From Tuctoria greenei (Eukaryota; Streptophyta; Magnoliopsida; Poales; Poaceae): a stretch of DNA of 64,000 nt. Where the stretch lies: NCBI GenBank assembly GCA_036927565.1, contig JAYESD010000002.1:77933735-77997734 (forward strand), written 5' to 3'. The position numbers and the translations under genes are program-made. The notes under the pieces are model-generated. The model worked only from the letters and a program-made list of their open reading frames with translations. It had not been told where the DNA came from and made no database searches. Below, one piece after another: positions 33,232 to 44,793 of the stretch (the first letter of the stretch is position 1; every line of letters begins with the position of its first letter).

Positions 33232-36200
33232 TCAATTTAAGCCATGAGGATGCATAACCCCTATTTCACTACGAATGTAACAAAAACGAGTGAAATCCAA
33301 AGGTTTTGTAAAAATGTCAGCCAATTGTTGTTCGGTATCTACAGGGTGAAGCACAATGTTTCCTTTGTCAACATTATCTTGGAGAAAGTGATACCTAATG
33401 TCAATGTGCTTAGTTCTAGAATGTTGCACGGGGTTTTTAGCAACGCAAATGTCACTAGTGTTATCACAGAATAGTGGAACACTATCTAGATCAACCCCAT
33501 AGTCCTTAAGTGTTTGAACAATCCAAAGAATTTGTGAGCAAGCACTAGCAGCAGCTACATATTCAGATTCGGCTGTGGATTGTGCAACTGAATTTTGTTT
33601 TCTAGAGGACCAAGCAACAAGAGAATTACCAAGAAAATGACAAGCATCGGAAGTACTTTTCCTATAAATCCTACAACCCCAAAAATCAGCATCCGAAAAA
33701 GCTTTCAAAGTAACGGTTGAGGAAGAAGGAAGAAAAATGCCAAATTCTTGTGTTCTATGTAAGTACCTGAGAATCCTTTTGACGGCTCGACGATGTGATA
33801 CACGTGGGGAAGCTTGAAACCGTGCACAAAGACATACGCTGAATTGTATGTCCGGTCTTGATGCTGTGAGGTACAAAAGTGATCTGATCATGCTTCTATA
33901 TTCTTTTTGATTCACAGATTCACCATCTTCATCAAGTTCAAGTGTTGTTGCTGTTCCCATTGATGTCCGAAGAGGCTTGCTTTTGTCCATGTTGAAGCGC
34001 CTTAGGAGGTCTTTGATATACTTCGTTTGATGCACAAAAGTACACTCCTTGGTTTGCTTGATTTGCAGCCCCAAAAAGTAAGTGAGTTCACCCATCATAC
34101 TCATTTCAAATTCAGAACTCATCATTGCTGAAAACTTGGACACAAGATCATGAGAAGCACAACCAAAGATAATATCATCCACATACACTTGAACAAATAA
34201 TGAGTCATTGCCATGTTTAAGCAAAAAAGAGTTTTATCAACCTTGCCCATGGTAAGTAAGAATGTTTTTAACCTATCATACCATGCTCTAGGGGCTCGTT
34301 TGACACCGTATAAGGCTTTGGACAGTTTGTAAACATGATTAGGAAAATCTGGATTTTCAAAACCCAGTGGTTGTTTGACATAAACCTCCTTATCTATGTA
34401 GCCATTAAGAAAAGCACTTTTAACATCCATTTGATATAGCTTAAAACCTTTAGATGCTGCAAAAGCTAACAAAATTCTTATGGCTTCTAATCTAGCGACA
34501 GGAGCAAAAGTTTCATCAAAATCTAGACCTTCGACTTGAGTGAAACCTTGAGCAACCAACCTAGCCTTATTCCTAACCACAACCCCATCCTCACTTTGTT
34601 TATTTTTATATACCCATTTAGTTCCAATTAAAGTGTGACCTTGAGGTGGAGGTACAAGTTTCCAAACATTATTTCTTTCAAAATTTTCTAACTCTTCTTG
34701 CATGGCGATAATCTAAGATTCATCTGTGAGTGCGTGTGATATATCTTTGGGTTCAAAAGAAGCAACAAAAGCATAATGAGCATAAGAGTTTGGATCGCAA
34801 AACCTGGACCGTGTGACTCGTTCGTGCAAGCTTCCAATCATCTGTTGTGGGGGATGATCTTTGTAAAACCGTAGGGGAACAGATGTCTCACAAGCTTCTT
34901 CTTCTTCATGTTCATCACAAGTCGATGAGCTTGTGGCTTGAGGATGATTTGAATTAGCATTGATGGTTGTCGGTGCTGGTTGAGAATTAACATCCGGAGC
35001 TAAACCAAACTCTTTAGCTGCTGAATTTTTCGGCAGCAACTCCAATTCTTCCTCATCTTCAACAAAAATGCTCTCCCCCTGCGGATATGGATCTGGACCT
35101 GCAATGTTTGAGCTAGTACCTGGGCTAGCTTCATCAAAAGACACTTCACAAGTCTCCACAATTTTGTTAGTGTCAAGTAAAAGCACACGGTAGCCTCTAG
35201 TATGAGATGGATAACCAAGAAACATGCCATCATGGATCTAGGTTCAAATTTATCAAGATTACCATGTTTTTTAACAAAGCATTTGCAACCAAAGACCCGA
35301 AAGTGTGTAACACTAGGCCTATGTCCAAACCGGAGCTCATATGGTGTTTTACCTAGCTTAGCACGCAAGAAAACACGATTTGAGACATAACAAGCGGTTG
35401 CTAACGCATCAGCCCAAAATTTCCTAGGAGTTTGATATTCATCAAGCATAGTCCTAGCCATCTCAACTAAAGTTATGTTCTTTCTTTCTACAACACTGTT
35501 TTGTTGAGGTACGTATGGTGAAGAGAATTGATGATCTATTCTATTTTCAGCACAAAGTGATCAAAAGATTGATTTTTAAATTCAGTTCCATTATCACTTC
35601 TAATTGCTTTTAATGATCCTGGGTGATCAATTGATAATCTAAGAAATAAAGTTCTAAAGTGACTAAAAACTTCATTCTTAGATGCCATAAAGTAAACCCA
35701 AGAGTGTCTAGAATAATCATCAACGATAACAAGAACATACCATTTACCTCCAAAGGATTGAACACGTGAAGGTCCTACAGTGTCAAGATGCAAAAGTTGA
35801 CATGGTTCAGTTGTAATGATCATTGTTAGAGGAGTATGTGAACCTGCAACCATCTTAGCATGTCTACAAGAAGAGCACACAATTTCTTTGTCCCCTTTAA
35901 GCTTAGGCAGCCCACGTATGCGATCAAGAGCACTAACACGCGTTAGGTGATCAAAACCTACGTGACCAAGTCTACGATGCCAAAAATATAAGTACTTTGA
36001 ATCATTAGCAACTAGACACCTATGCTTAGAGGAAGACATATCAAAATCAGCTTTAAAAACTCTTCCAAACCGAGACATGTTGAAAATAAGCTCACTATTT
36101 GAACCTACAACTTTGCAGCAGTTTTTATTGAAAATAATTTCTAGATTTTCATTTAGCAATTGTGTAACAGAAAGCAAGTTGTATTTCAAATTTTTGACAA

Positions 36201-36402
36201 ATGCCACATCCTTCAAAGTGTAGTGATCATTTACTCTAACCGAACCCTTAACAATTATAGGATTTGAAGAATTATCGGCAAAAGTAACATTCTCTACATG
36301 TGACACAAAAGAGAGGGAGGAGAACCAATCTTTGTTACCGGTCATGTGACGTGAGCAACCTGAATCCACAATCCAAATGTTCTCCTTCCTCAAACGTGTA
36401 AC
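33232..36402 (-). pseudogene. C1 Pol (protease, integrase, RT, RNase H), frameshifted
   Basis: Copia-type Pol remnant. Segments: 36402-35536 carries protease (WIVDSGCSRHMTG) and integrase N-terminal and core (WHRRLGHVGF, LHLDTVGPS, IRSDNGTEF), then a frameshift. 35461-34713 holds the rest of integrase (MARTMLDEYQTPRKFWADAL) in two frames because of a one-base deletion near 35230. 34703-34122 is the start of reverse transcriptase (GTKWVYKNK, QMDVKSAFLNGYI), shifted again near 34225. 34224-33232 holds YVDDIIFG and RNase H to the C-terminal HGLN. The YVDD box is intact, unlike in C2. Confidence 0.88.
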
Positions 36403-38697
36403 CTACATAGAAGCACAATACGTCGACGACTCAATACTGGGGTTAGTCAAAAGGCATTTAGGAATCCAGTACTGAGTCACGCGACGTGCAGCAGGAAAAA
36501 CACGCGAAAGCTGAGACAAAACAGCAGGTTTATGAGTCAAAGTTTGAGATTTTTTATTCTTAACTACTGACCTATAAGGTGTTACTTGTGTAGCACAAAA
36601 ATCAGTAGCTCTGGAGGCAAAAACAGAAGGTCCGGAGGTAAACTTTGAATGTTTTTGACTCAAAACAGCAGGTTGTACATTCGGTTCAATGTGTGCAGCA
36701 AATTTTGCATGAAAGTTATGAGATCTAGCAACCATTCTTTCGCTTTTCTGTTGTTTAGCTAGTCTATAACAAAAATCTATGACATGACCATCTCTACCAC
36801 AAAAGGTACAATGAAATTTAACTTTGTGTTCATGTCTAGATGAGCAAGCAATATTTTTATTTGAAACCGAATGAGGCAACACTCCTGCAGATTTGAAAAC
36901 CACTCCTTTTTGTTTAGGAACTGTTTGAATCAAACCACTTCCTAATGACTTTACAATTTTAGGTGGATGTACCTTAGCATGAGCATGAGAATCAAAACCT
37001 AAACCAGTTTTATCATTGCAAGACTTGGAAGAATTCAACAGTAAGCTTAGGTTCTTATTCCCATTACAAAACCGATCTAATGTCCTATGCATGTCATCAA
37101 GTTTATTGGACAGATCAAGGCAATTTTCACATGAAGTTTTTCCTTTTAGTTTGCAATTTGAACAAAATTTAACTTCATGAGAACGTAAAGCATTGTTCAA
37201 TATAGAAATTTCATTCATAGCATCCTGTAGTTTCTTATCAAGATCATCACAAGTAGAACAATGCAAATCAATTGTAGAACAGCTGGCATCTTTCAAGTTT
37301 TTATCATTAAGTACAGTAAGCTCTTTGTTCTTTTCAATTTCTAACTCAAGTTTATCAAGTGTGGAGGTGTGCGCACTTCTTAATGAGGACAATTGTTCAT
37401 ATATTAAATCACATGAGGAACATGCATCATCACTAGGAATCAAAGTTTTTAAACGGTTGATTTTAGATTCTAGTGATTCAATTTTAGCAGCACTATCCAT
37501 AAGCTTTTTGTCCTTTTTCTTAACGATAATAGTGGGACGAGAAATAGCATCACACATTTTTTTGCAAGTAAGACATACCTCTTCATTATCGCTGTTGTGT
37601 TCTGCCTCCTCCATACTTGATCTTGACTTGCCCGCCATGAAGCACAAGTTTGCCAAATCATCTTCATCTTCATCACTTCCAATGTCCACGTCGCTTGAAC
37701 TAAACTCTTGAAGCGCGGTGATGAAACTGTTGATCATCTTGCGTCCTATGGTACCTTTCTTCTTCTTGTTGAAATTTCCAGAGGAGGTCCGAACCTTGCT
37801 TTATTTTTCTTCCCGGGTGGTCGGACCTGAAAGGTTAGGGCATTCTCTATGAAAGTGTCCTGTTTTACCACATTCAAAACAACGTTGAGGTCCGAAGCTT
37901 CCTCTCCTTCTAGTTCTCACATTTTGCAACGCTTTTGAGAATATAGTAGAGATGAGTGCCAACTCCTCTTCTGGAAATTCTTCGATCTGCTCCACGGTTA
38001 GTGTGGACAACAAAGCAAGAGTATTGCAAGATGATGATTGGCCGGAGCTAGACATATCACATTGTGAAACAAATGCAATAGACTTATTGGGGTTCTTACG
38101 TGAGATTATGTCAATTTCATGAGTTTTTAACTTGGAATATAGCACATCTAAAGTAAGTGAACTCATGACAGTAGATTCACGAATAGATGTGACTTTCATC
38201 TCCCAAATTGACATATCTAATGCACTTAGCAATTGCCTAGCATTTTCAGCATCTGAAAAATTAACATTGACACTACGCAAGTTCCTGAGAATCTTATTAA
38301 AGCGAGCAAAAAGGTCATCAATAGACTCACCGGGTTGCATCTCGAAGTGCATGTATTCTTTCTTGAACATGTCTTGCCTTACCTCTTTGATCGTGTTGGA
38401 TCCTTCGTGTTAGTCACAAAGTGCTTTCCACACATCGTATGCAGATCGGAGGTGTGTAACACGGCCGAAGTCGCTTTGTGTTAATCCTTGTATGATCAAG
38501 TTCCGAGCCTTGTTGTTATTGTCGACATCTCTCAGATTTGTAGTTGTAACTTGATTGTTTGATGGAACTTCGTAAGGCTTGTATACCTTCTCCCATATTG
38601 CAAAGCCTTGTGCTTGGATGAAAGCCTCCATGCATGCCTTCCAAACCTGAAAATCAATACCAGCAAACATACAAGGTTTGGCGGAGTACTTCTCCAT
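36403..38697 (-). pseudogene. C1 Gag (coiled-coil, two zinc knuckles), interrupted
   Basis: Starts MEKYSAKPCMFAG at 38697 with a UBN2-type Gag domain. Stops occur at 38412-38410 (TAA where C2 has TAC) and 37803-37801 (TAA where C2 has CAA). Zinc knuckle 1 is CFECGKTGHFHREC (about 37870). A long coiled-coil segment with heptad-like DSAAKIESLESKINRLKTL follows, and zinc knuckle 2 is CTFCGRDGHVIDFC. The frame ends at TAG 36405-36403, in phase with Pol. Coiled-coil Gag is known for Sireviruses, where it can bind dynein light chain. That interaction is not shown here. Confidence 0.85.
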
Positions 38698-38744
38698 GAT
38701 GATTAGTCAAAAACACATGCAAATCACAAAGATTACAACACCGT

Positions 38745-38757
38745 GGCTCTGATACCA
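38745..38757 (-). other. Primer binding site of C1 (initiator Met-tRNA)
   Basis: Minus strand TGGTATCAGAGCC, the exact Copia consensus, two bases inside the 5' LTR. Confidence 0.9.
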
Positions 38758-38759
38758 AT

Positions 38760-40589
38760 TGTAGGATCGAAGAGCACGTGAAAATCTACTAGAGGGGGGG
38801 TGAATGGTAGATTTAAAAATCTTACGCAACGGAAACAATTAAACCCCAATCCCTTCGGTAGAAAAACAATCTGTTAAAGAAATCGTGTGTGAGACTAATT
38901 TAAACGTGTTTCACCATGAAAAAAGTGATAGTTAACAGAGAGAATCAAGTCACTAAGACAACACAACAAGAATCACTCAAATCCGTCGAGAAAAACTCAA
39001 GTTATGATCAAAAGATCAAACAAAGGTCAATCTGCCCTATCCGAGAAAAAAACAGTTCTGGAACGCTGCAAAGAAACTCGTGTAGATCATAGAACACAAA
39101 TCCAATGACCATGAAATTTTGACATATGATAGACAATCAAGTTGTGAAGACAAACCAAAAAGAATCACGTCAATTGGATCTGTAAAACTCGAGTTATGGT
39201 AAAACCACCGACGAAAGGTAGTGCTGTCGAGAAACTCGACGAGTAAAACTTGTTTGGAACAAGTCTGACGAACAAGGCACAAAAGTTCTTTCAAACTATG
39301 AATTTTATTAAATAGAACACAATAGGAACAGCCCCAAAGTCTTGCACCACGAGCTCTGGGCTCCCTTGCTTATATAACCAGCCCTTAGGCCAACCCAATA
39401 TCAACTAGGACTCCAATCCTACTCAGATCACGAATCATAACTTTCCATAACTGCTCAAGATTCTTCTATACGCAGATAGAAGCAATATTAAGACTTCCAA
39501 ACATCTTACAAACTTATCCCACATTCCTAAACAACTCAAATTCGTGACCCACACGAAATCCTATCATAACCAACTCAAATCTTTCCATATTTGAGTCAAA
39601 CCCGACTCAGCCGCAGCCTGAGTCCATAACCTAGTCGGTTGGACCTTTCTGACCAACTCTTTATGTCCACATCTCTTCATCATGTCTCGGAACCATGCAG
39701 CCACGTCTATGCACTCCTTGCACACGTGCAAACATCTTCCAATGACGTCCACAATACCTTCATATGCGTTGTTCTTGATTCAATCATGCTGCGCAACCTC
39801 CTGATCAGCTCAACCACAATTCCTCCTGAATTTGGTTGTTGGAACCTCATCTCCTCACTGAGACTAGTCCAATGGATCCCGTCACCAGCCATGTCTTGAA
39901 CTCAAGCAACACCTGCACATGAATAAACAACCAATCCATACGATCCCAAGTCCTTGACTTGACTCAAGTTAGTTCCGAACACAACACCTTACGTGAGAAC
40001 CTCACATAAGCATGTTGCAAAACCACAGTAACACGATATCATCCATATCAACCAAAACACACCAAAATCTTAGCAAATGAATACTAAGCAATCTTTCCAA
40101 CAATGTAAAGCAAGTACGAAACATTGCAAATGAAAAGAAGAAGCACTACGGTCAAGTTCCGGACCTTTCCAGAGCAACCCGGACCTTGAGCCGGAGCTAA
40201 CAAAAGCTAGTAGAAACTAGCGCCGGAGCTTACTAAAACTAGTACAACCAAGCTCCTGCCGGAGCTTACAAAATTAGTAGGACCTAGCGCCGGAGCTAAC
40301 CAGAACTAGTTGGAACTAGTAATCCCAAAAGCCAGTGCTAGAAAAATCAACTTCGGAGCTTAGAAAAAACACGGCGGAGCTATGAAAAACATGTCAGAGC
40401 TATCAAAGACATGCCGGAGCTAAAGACAAAACTTCACCGGAGCTGACCAAAGCTAGTCGGACTTTGTTGTAGCTCAGAGCTAGAGTCGGACCTTGATAAA
40501 AAGGTGTTTTGGTGATATTCAAAACTTTTATCATCAAGGCCAAGTGTATTCATGACAAGCCAATGTATTCAGCACACATAGGTCTCACA
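38760..40589 (-). repeat. 5' LTR of C1 (1830 bp)
   Basis: Pair of 30386-32222. TATATAAG on the minus strand at 39376-39369 is the likely TATA box. The U3 carries the AGCTCCGG/ACTAGT array (about 40170-40490). Confidence 0.9.
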
Positions 40590-41166
40590 GCTGGCCTGGC
40601 CCGACATGTGGCCCTAGTGTGCTTAATGACCTAATACACTGTCTAAAGAGTATTAAGTACAATTAATAGTGTGGTAACATTCCTTCATGGCAGCGTTACC
40701 ACTATTAACAGTACATTGATCATGTGTCATTAATATGGCATTAATGACACATTATCAGACCTTATAACTACTTCCTTAACCATCCTTGAATGTATGTAAT
40801 GGTCATGATCGACTTGTATTTCCGTTGGTGATGAAGGTTCGGAGGCTTCACACGTGGCAGATCCGGAGCTTTCCCTTGTGGGAGAGTAGGTACAGGGTTG
40901 CTGTACACGTGTTAGTACCAGAGCTCCTCTATGACGGGGGCTAGGTTCGAGGCTGCTCTACACGTGTAGTTGCCGGAGCTTCCCTTGGTTGGGAGTTTTA
41001 TTTCAGGCTTATTTTACACGTGTTAACCTGGGAGCCAACCATGTGAGGGGAGCGGGTCCGGTGCAACGTGACATGTGGGACTAGCAAAGGCCTTCGACAC
41101 TGACGGGTGGAACTTTCTTGCACTTGTTGCAGTATCGTAGAGTACCCAGTACGTAGGGTACCGACA
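40590..41166 (-). repeat. 3' LTR of element B, U3 part
   Basis: Continuation of the LTR interrupted by C1, ending GGTACCGACA (minus-strand LTR start TGTCGGTACC). Removing C1 and one target copy gives an LTR of about 856 bp. It contains the CACGTG array described separately. Confidence 0.85.
40850..41022 (-). promoter_or_regulatory. Four regularly spaced CACGTG (G-box) motifs in element B U3
   Basis: CACGTG occurs at 40851, 40906, 40961 and 41017, a spacing of 55, 55 and 56 bp, inside tandem repeats that also share TGCCGGAGCTTCCCTT-like and GTACAGGGTTGCTGTAC-like parts. The first reads ACACGTGGC, which matches the ABA-response element consensus. The motifs lie about 145-315 bp into U3, upstream of the expected transcription start. 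Such boxes bind plant bZIP and bHLH factors. Activity here is inferred. Confidence 0.7.
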
Positions 41167-41181
41167 GTGGCCCCCGGGCCC
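41167..41181 (-). other. Polypurine tract region of element B
   Basis: Minus strand GGGCCCGGGGGCCAC directly before the 3' LTR. It is unusually G/C-rich and interrupted by pyrimidines for a polypurine tract. Confidence 0.6.
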
Positions 41182-41705
41182 ACCTCTGGGAGAAACCCCT
41201 TGGGTTAAGTTGTTCTTCTAGAGGTGGGGCCATTCTGGATTACCGCACTTCAATTTTCAAAAAGTCCTCTAATGCGCCGATATAGTGGCGGTTCGGGGGT
41301 GAACCTTCGCCGTGTGGCTTGTCATGAATACGACAGATGAGATCTTTGAGTGCGGATCTCACGCAATTGAAGGTCGCCGGTTCCCAATACAAAAACCGTA
41401 TCGGTTCCGCGTGTAATGTCAGAGCGCTGACTTTGGGTTTCCCGCCGCTCATCATGGCAATGGTTGGCCTTGGGTAAGGACCTCGATCTCTTCATCGGGG
41501 TGGCCCAATGCCCACTCTTCATTGACGGGGTAGATTTTTGAAAAGTATTCTTGATCTCATTGCGGTTTCCATCCAAGCGTCGCAGAGGCTTACTTAAGAA
41601 GGAAAGTGCGCACGAGTTGAGGACTCTTTATGCCTTCGATCATCTTTGCGCTCAGAGCCTCCCAAACTCCGCCTAACTTTCCATCGCTTGCTCCACTTTG
41701 CAGCG
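41182..41705. other. Element B non-coding, promoter side of the antisense ORF
   Basis: About 520 bp between the polypurine tract and the first ATG of the plus-strand ORF. It would contain the promoter and 5' leader of any antisense transcript. No clear TATA box is seen. Confidence 0.4.
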
Positions 41706-42870
41706 ATGGAGTTGGGTCTCCCCAAGAGCCGCCTCAAGAGTGATGATGATCTGAAGAAGGTCCGGACCTATATGGGGTGGTCCAGCGACTCCTTCAACCA
41801 TCTGGTCCGCGCCGGCAAGCTCCCATTCAAGAAGGAGCGTGGTGGCGACATGGTGTACTTCTCTGCATATGCCATGGTGGGGTTGATCCCACCTTTCTCA
41901 ACTTTCCTTTTGATGTTGCTGGACTTCTATGGTCTGCAGCTGTACCACCTTGGCCCCCATTCTCTTCTTCTTGTGTCGACATTTGTCCACTTCTGCGAGA
42001 TGTGGGTGGGTATCCCCCCCTGCGTTGAGCTTTTCCGCACCTTCTTCACCATCCACACCACCGGGAAGGGGTCCGAATTTCTTGGCTTCTACTATTTCGT
42101 GAATCGCAAGAAATGCCCCTACAAATACTTGAGGTAGTTTCCTTCCAGCAAGTGGGACAACTGGAAGAAAGATTGGATCGTCGTCATAGCGGAGGAGCAC
42201 GAGAAGTTGGAGCTGCCCAAAGGTCTCCCAAATATTGACACTGACGCATGGAGTGTGGTTCCCGTGCTATCAGAGGCCTTCAACCCTGCCTTGACCAGGA
42301 TATGCTAATGTGTGGAAGGTGGAGTGACCCCCAGATGGTCTTCTGCAACTTCTTGGTCAATAGGTGGGCTCCGCTAAAGAAGAGGGAGAAGCTTGCGTGG
42401 GCCCTCAACAGCGTGATGGATGAAGACCAGATTGAAATCGGTCTGAAATCCAACTTGGATGGCGTAGCTTTGAAGCTTCATCTCAAGAAGTTCCAGCATG
42501 GAATTGACGTCGAAGGCGATGACTTAACTCCGCCGGCGGCTTTCCTCCCTCTGAACATGGAGGTGCAGTTCAGCAGGGAGCTCCGGAGGAGTATGCCTGC
42601 GCTTGACGATCTTGGTGAGGTGGAAAGGCTTCCGACCACTGGATTGGCGACCCCCGAAGCTTTCGAGGGTGGTCCTATCCCCGCCCCAAGCCGAAGGACT
42701 GAAGACGTCGGCATAGGCAAGGGCAAAGATCCAGCTGATCCTTCCAGCCAGAAGAGGAAGTTGAAGCACGCTGATGGGAGGTCCGTCGGGCCTGCTCCTT
42801 CCACGACGGCTGCTTCCCCCCAGAGGGGGAGGTCTTCTGCTACTACTCCTGCTCTGGTGCAAACATATTC
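41706..42870 (+). pseudogene. Element B antisense ORF, first part (Transposase_28-like domain)
   Basis: Plus-strand ORF opposite to the element's own genes. From the ATG at 41706 (MELGLPKSRL) it carries the plant domain annotated as putative gypsy-type transposon or Transposase_28: GLIPPFSTFLLMLLDFYGLQLYHLGPHSLLLVSTFVHFCEMWVG, conserved here in shortened form as LLDFYGLQLYHLGPHS and FVHFCEMW. A TAG at 42135-42137 replaces an expected Gln, and a frameshift near 42300 moves the frame to TPQMVFCNFL-type sequence (DPQMVFCNFLVNRWAPL). A Ser/Pro/basic linker follows, until C2 is inserted at 42871. Antisense ORFs of this kind are established for Tat elements. Their function is unknown. Confidence 0.8.
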
Positions 42871-44731
42871 TGTAAGACCTATATGTGCTGAATACATTGG
42901 CTTGTAGTGAATACACTTGGCTTTGATGATAAAAGTTTTCAATATCACCAAAACACCTTTTTATCAAGGTCCGACTCTAGCTCTGAGCTAGAGCAAGGTC
43001 CAACGGTAGGTCCGGCTTGGTTTGGGTAGCTCTGGTTACATTCGATGCTAGGTCCGACTAGCTTTGGTCAGATCCGGTGAAGTTTTGTCTTTAGCTCCGG
43101 CATGTTTTTGATAGCTCCGACATGTTTTTTCTAAGCTCCGAGTTGATTTTTCAAGCTCCGGCTTTTGGGTTTACTAGTTCCGACTAGTTCTGATTAGCTC
43201 CGGTGCTAGGTCCTACTAGTTTTGTAAGCTCCGGCGGGAGCTTGGTTGTACTAGTTTTGGTAAGCTCCGGCGCTAGGTTTTACTAGCTTTTGTTAGCTCC
43301 ACCTCAAGGTTCGGGTTGCTCGGGCAAGGCCCGGAACTTGACCGTAGTGCTTCCACTTTTCATTTGCATTGTTTCGTACTTGCTTTGCATTGTTGGAAAG
43401 ATTGCTTAGTATTCATTTGCTAAGTTTTTGGTGCATTTTGGTTGATATGGATGATATCGTGTTACTGTGGTTTTGCAACATGCTTATGTGAGGTTCTCAC
43501 GTAGGGTGTTGTGTTCGGAACTAACTTGAGTCAAGTCAAGGACTTGGGCTCGTATGGATTGGTTGTTTATTCATGTACAGGTGTTGCTTGAGTTCAAGAT
43601 ATTGTTGGTGGCGGGATCCATTGGACTAGTCTCAGGGAGGAGATGAGGTTCCAACAACCAAATTCAGGAGGAATTGTGGTTGAGCTGATCAGGAGGTTGT
43701 GCAGCATGATTGAATCAAGAACAATGCATATGAAGGTATCGTGGACGTCATTGGAAGATGTTTGCACGTGTGCAAGGAGTGCATGGACATGGCTACATGG
43801 TTCCGAGGCATGATAAAGAGATGTGGACGTAAAGAATTGGTCGGAAAGGTCCAACCGACTAGGTTATGGACTCAGGCTGCGACTGAGTCGGGTTTGACTC
43901 AAATATGGAAAGATTTGAGTTGGTTATGATAGGATTTCGTGTGGGTCACGAATTTGAGTTGTTTAGGAATGTGGGATACGTTCCTAAGGTGTTTGGAAGT
44001 CTTAAGATTGCTTCTATCCGCGTATAGAAGAATCCTAAGCAGTTATGGAAAGTTACGATTCATGAACAGAGTAGGATTAGGTTCCTGATTTGAGTTGAGT
44101 TGGCTTTCGAGCTGGTTATATAAGCAAGGGAGCCCAGAGCTCGTGGTGTACTACTTTGGGGCTGTTCCTCTTGTGTTCTATTGAATAAAATTCGTAGGTT
44201 GAAGGAACTTTTGTGCCTTGTTCGTCCGACTTGTTCCAGACAAGTTTTACTCATCGAGTTTCTGGACAGCACTACCGTTCGTCGGTGGTTTTATCATAAC
44301 TCGAGTTTTACAGATCCAATCGACGTGATTCTTTTTGGGTTGTCTTCAAAACTTGATTATCTATCATATGTCAAAATTTCACGGTCATTGGATTTGTGGT
44401 TTCTGATCTACACGAGTTTCTTTGCAGCATTCCAGAACTGTTTTTTCTCGGGTAGGGCAGATTGACTTTGTTTGATCTTTCGATCATAGCTTGAGTTTTT
44501 CTTGACGGATTTGAGTGATTCCTTTGTGTTGTATTCGTGAATTGATTCTCTCTGATATCCATCACTTTTGCCACGGTGAAACACATTTAGATTAGTCTCA
44601 CACTCGATTTCTTTAAGAGATCGTTTTTCTGTCGAAGGGGTTGGGGTTTAATTGTTTCCGCTGCGTAAGATTTTTAAATCTACCATTCACCCCCCCCTCT
44701 GGTAGATTTTCACGTGCTCTTCGATCCTACA
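42871..44731 (+). repeat. 5' LTR of C2 (1861 bp)
   Basis: TGTAAGACC to CGATCCTACA. U3 carries about ten AGCTCCG units interleaved with ACTAGT motifs (43040-43320). Near the 3' end is a CACCCCCCCCTCTGG run followed by CACGTG. Confidence 0.92.
44117..44124 (+). promoter_or_regulatory. TATA box in C2 5' LTR
   Basis: TATATAAG, repeated at the equivalent place in the 3' LTR (52518-52525) and in C1 (39376-39369, minus). Confidence 0.6.
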
Positions 44732-44733
44732 AT

Positions 44734-44746
44734 TGGTATTAGAGCC
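44734..44746 (+). other. Primer binding site of C2 (one mismatch)
   Basis: TGGTATTAGAGCC, two bases after the 5' LTR. It differs by one C-to-T change from the site in C1. Confidence 0.85.
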
Positions 44747-44793
44747 ACGGTGCTGTAATATTTGTGATCTGCTCGTGTTTTTGACTAATCATC

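Larger units (their letters stand above)
30386..40589 (-). mobile_element. C1: Sirevirus-like Copia element (10.2 kb), degenerate
   Basis: Full-length structure in minus orientation: 3' LTR 30386-32222, interior, 5' LTR 38760-40589. Flanking 5-mers GCTCG and GCTGG (30381-30385, 40590-40594) are a target duplication with one change. Its LTRs differ at many positions (roughly 5% by eye), so it is much older than the Copia at 7265. It is inserted in element B's 3' LTR. Coiled-coil-rich Gag, large size, multiple polypurine tracts and long LTRs fit the Sirevirus (SIRE/Maximus) lineage. Confidence 0.9.

Noticed and set aside
30386..40589. Segmental duplication of 30-40 kb and 43-53 kb
   Set aside because: Each copy has its own LTR pair and its own flanking 5-base duplication, so they are two retrotransposon insertions and not a genomic duplication.
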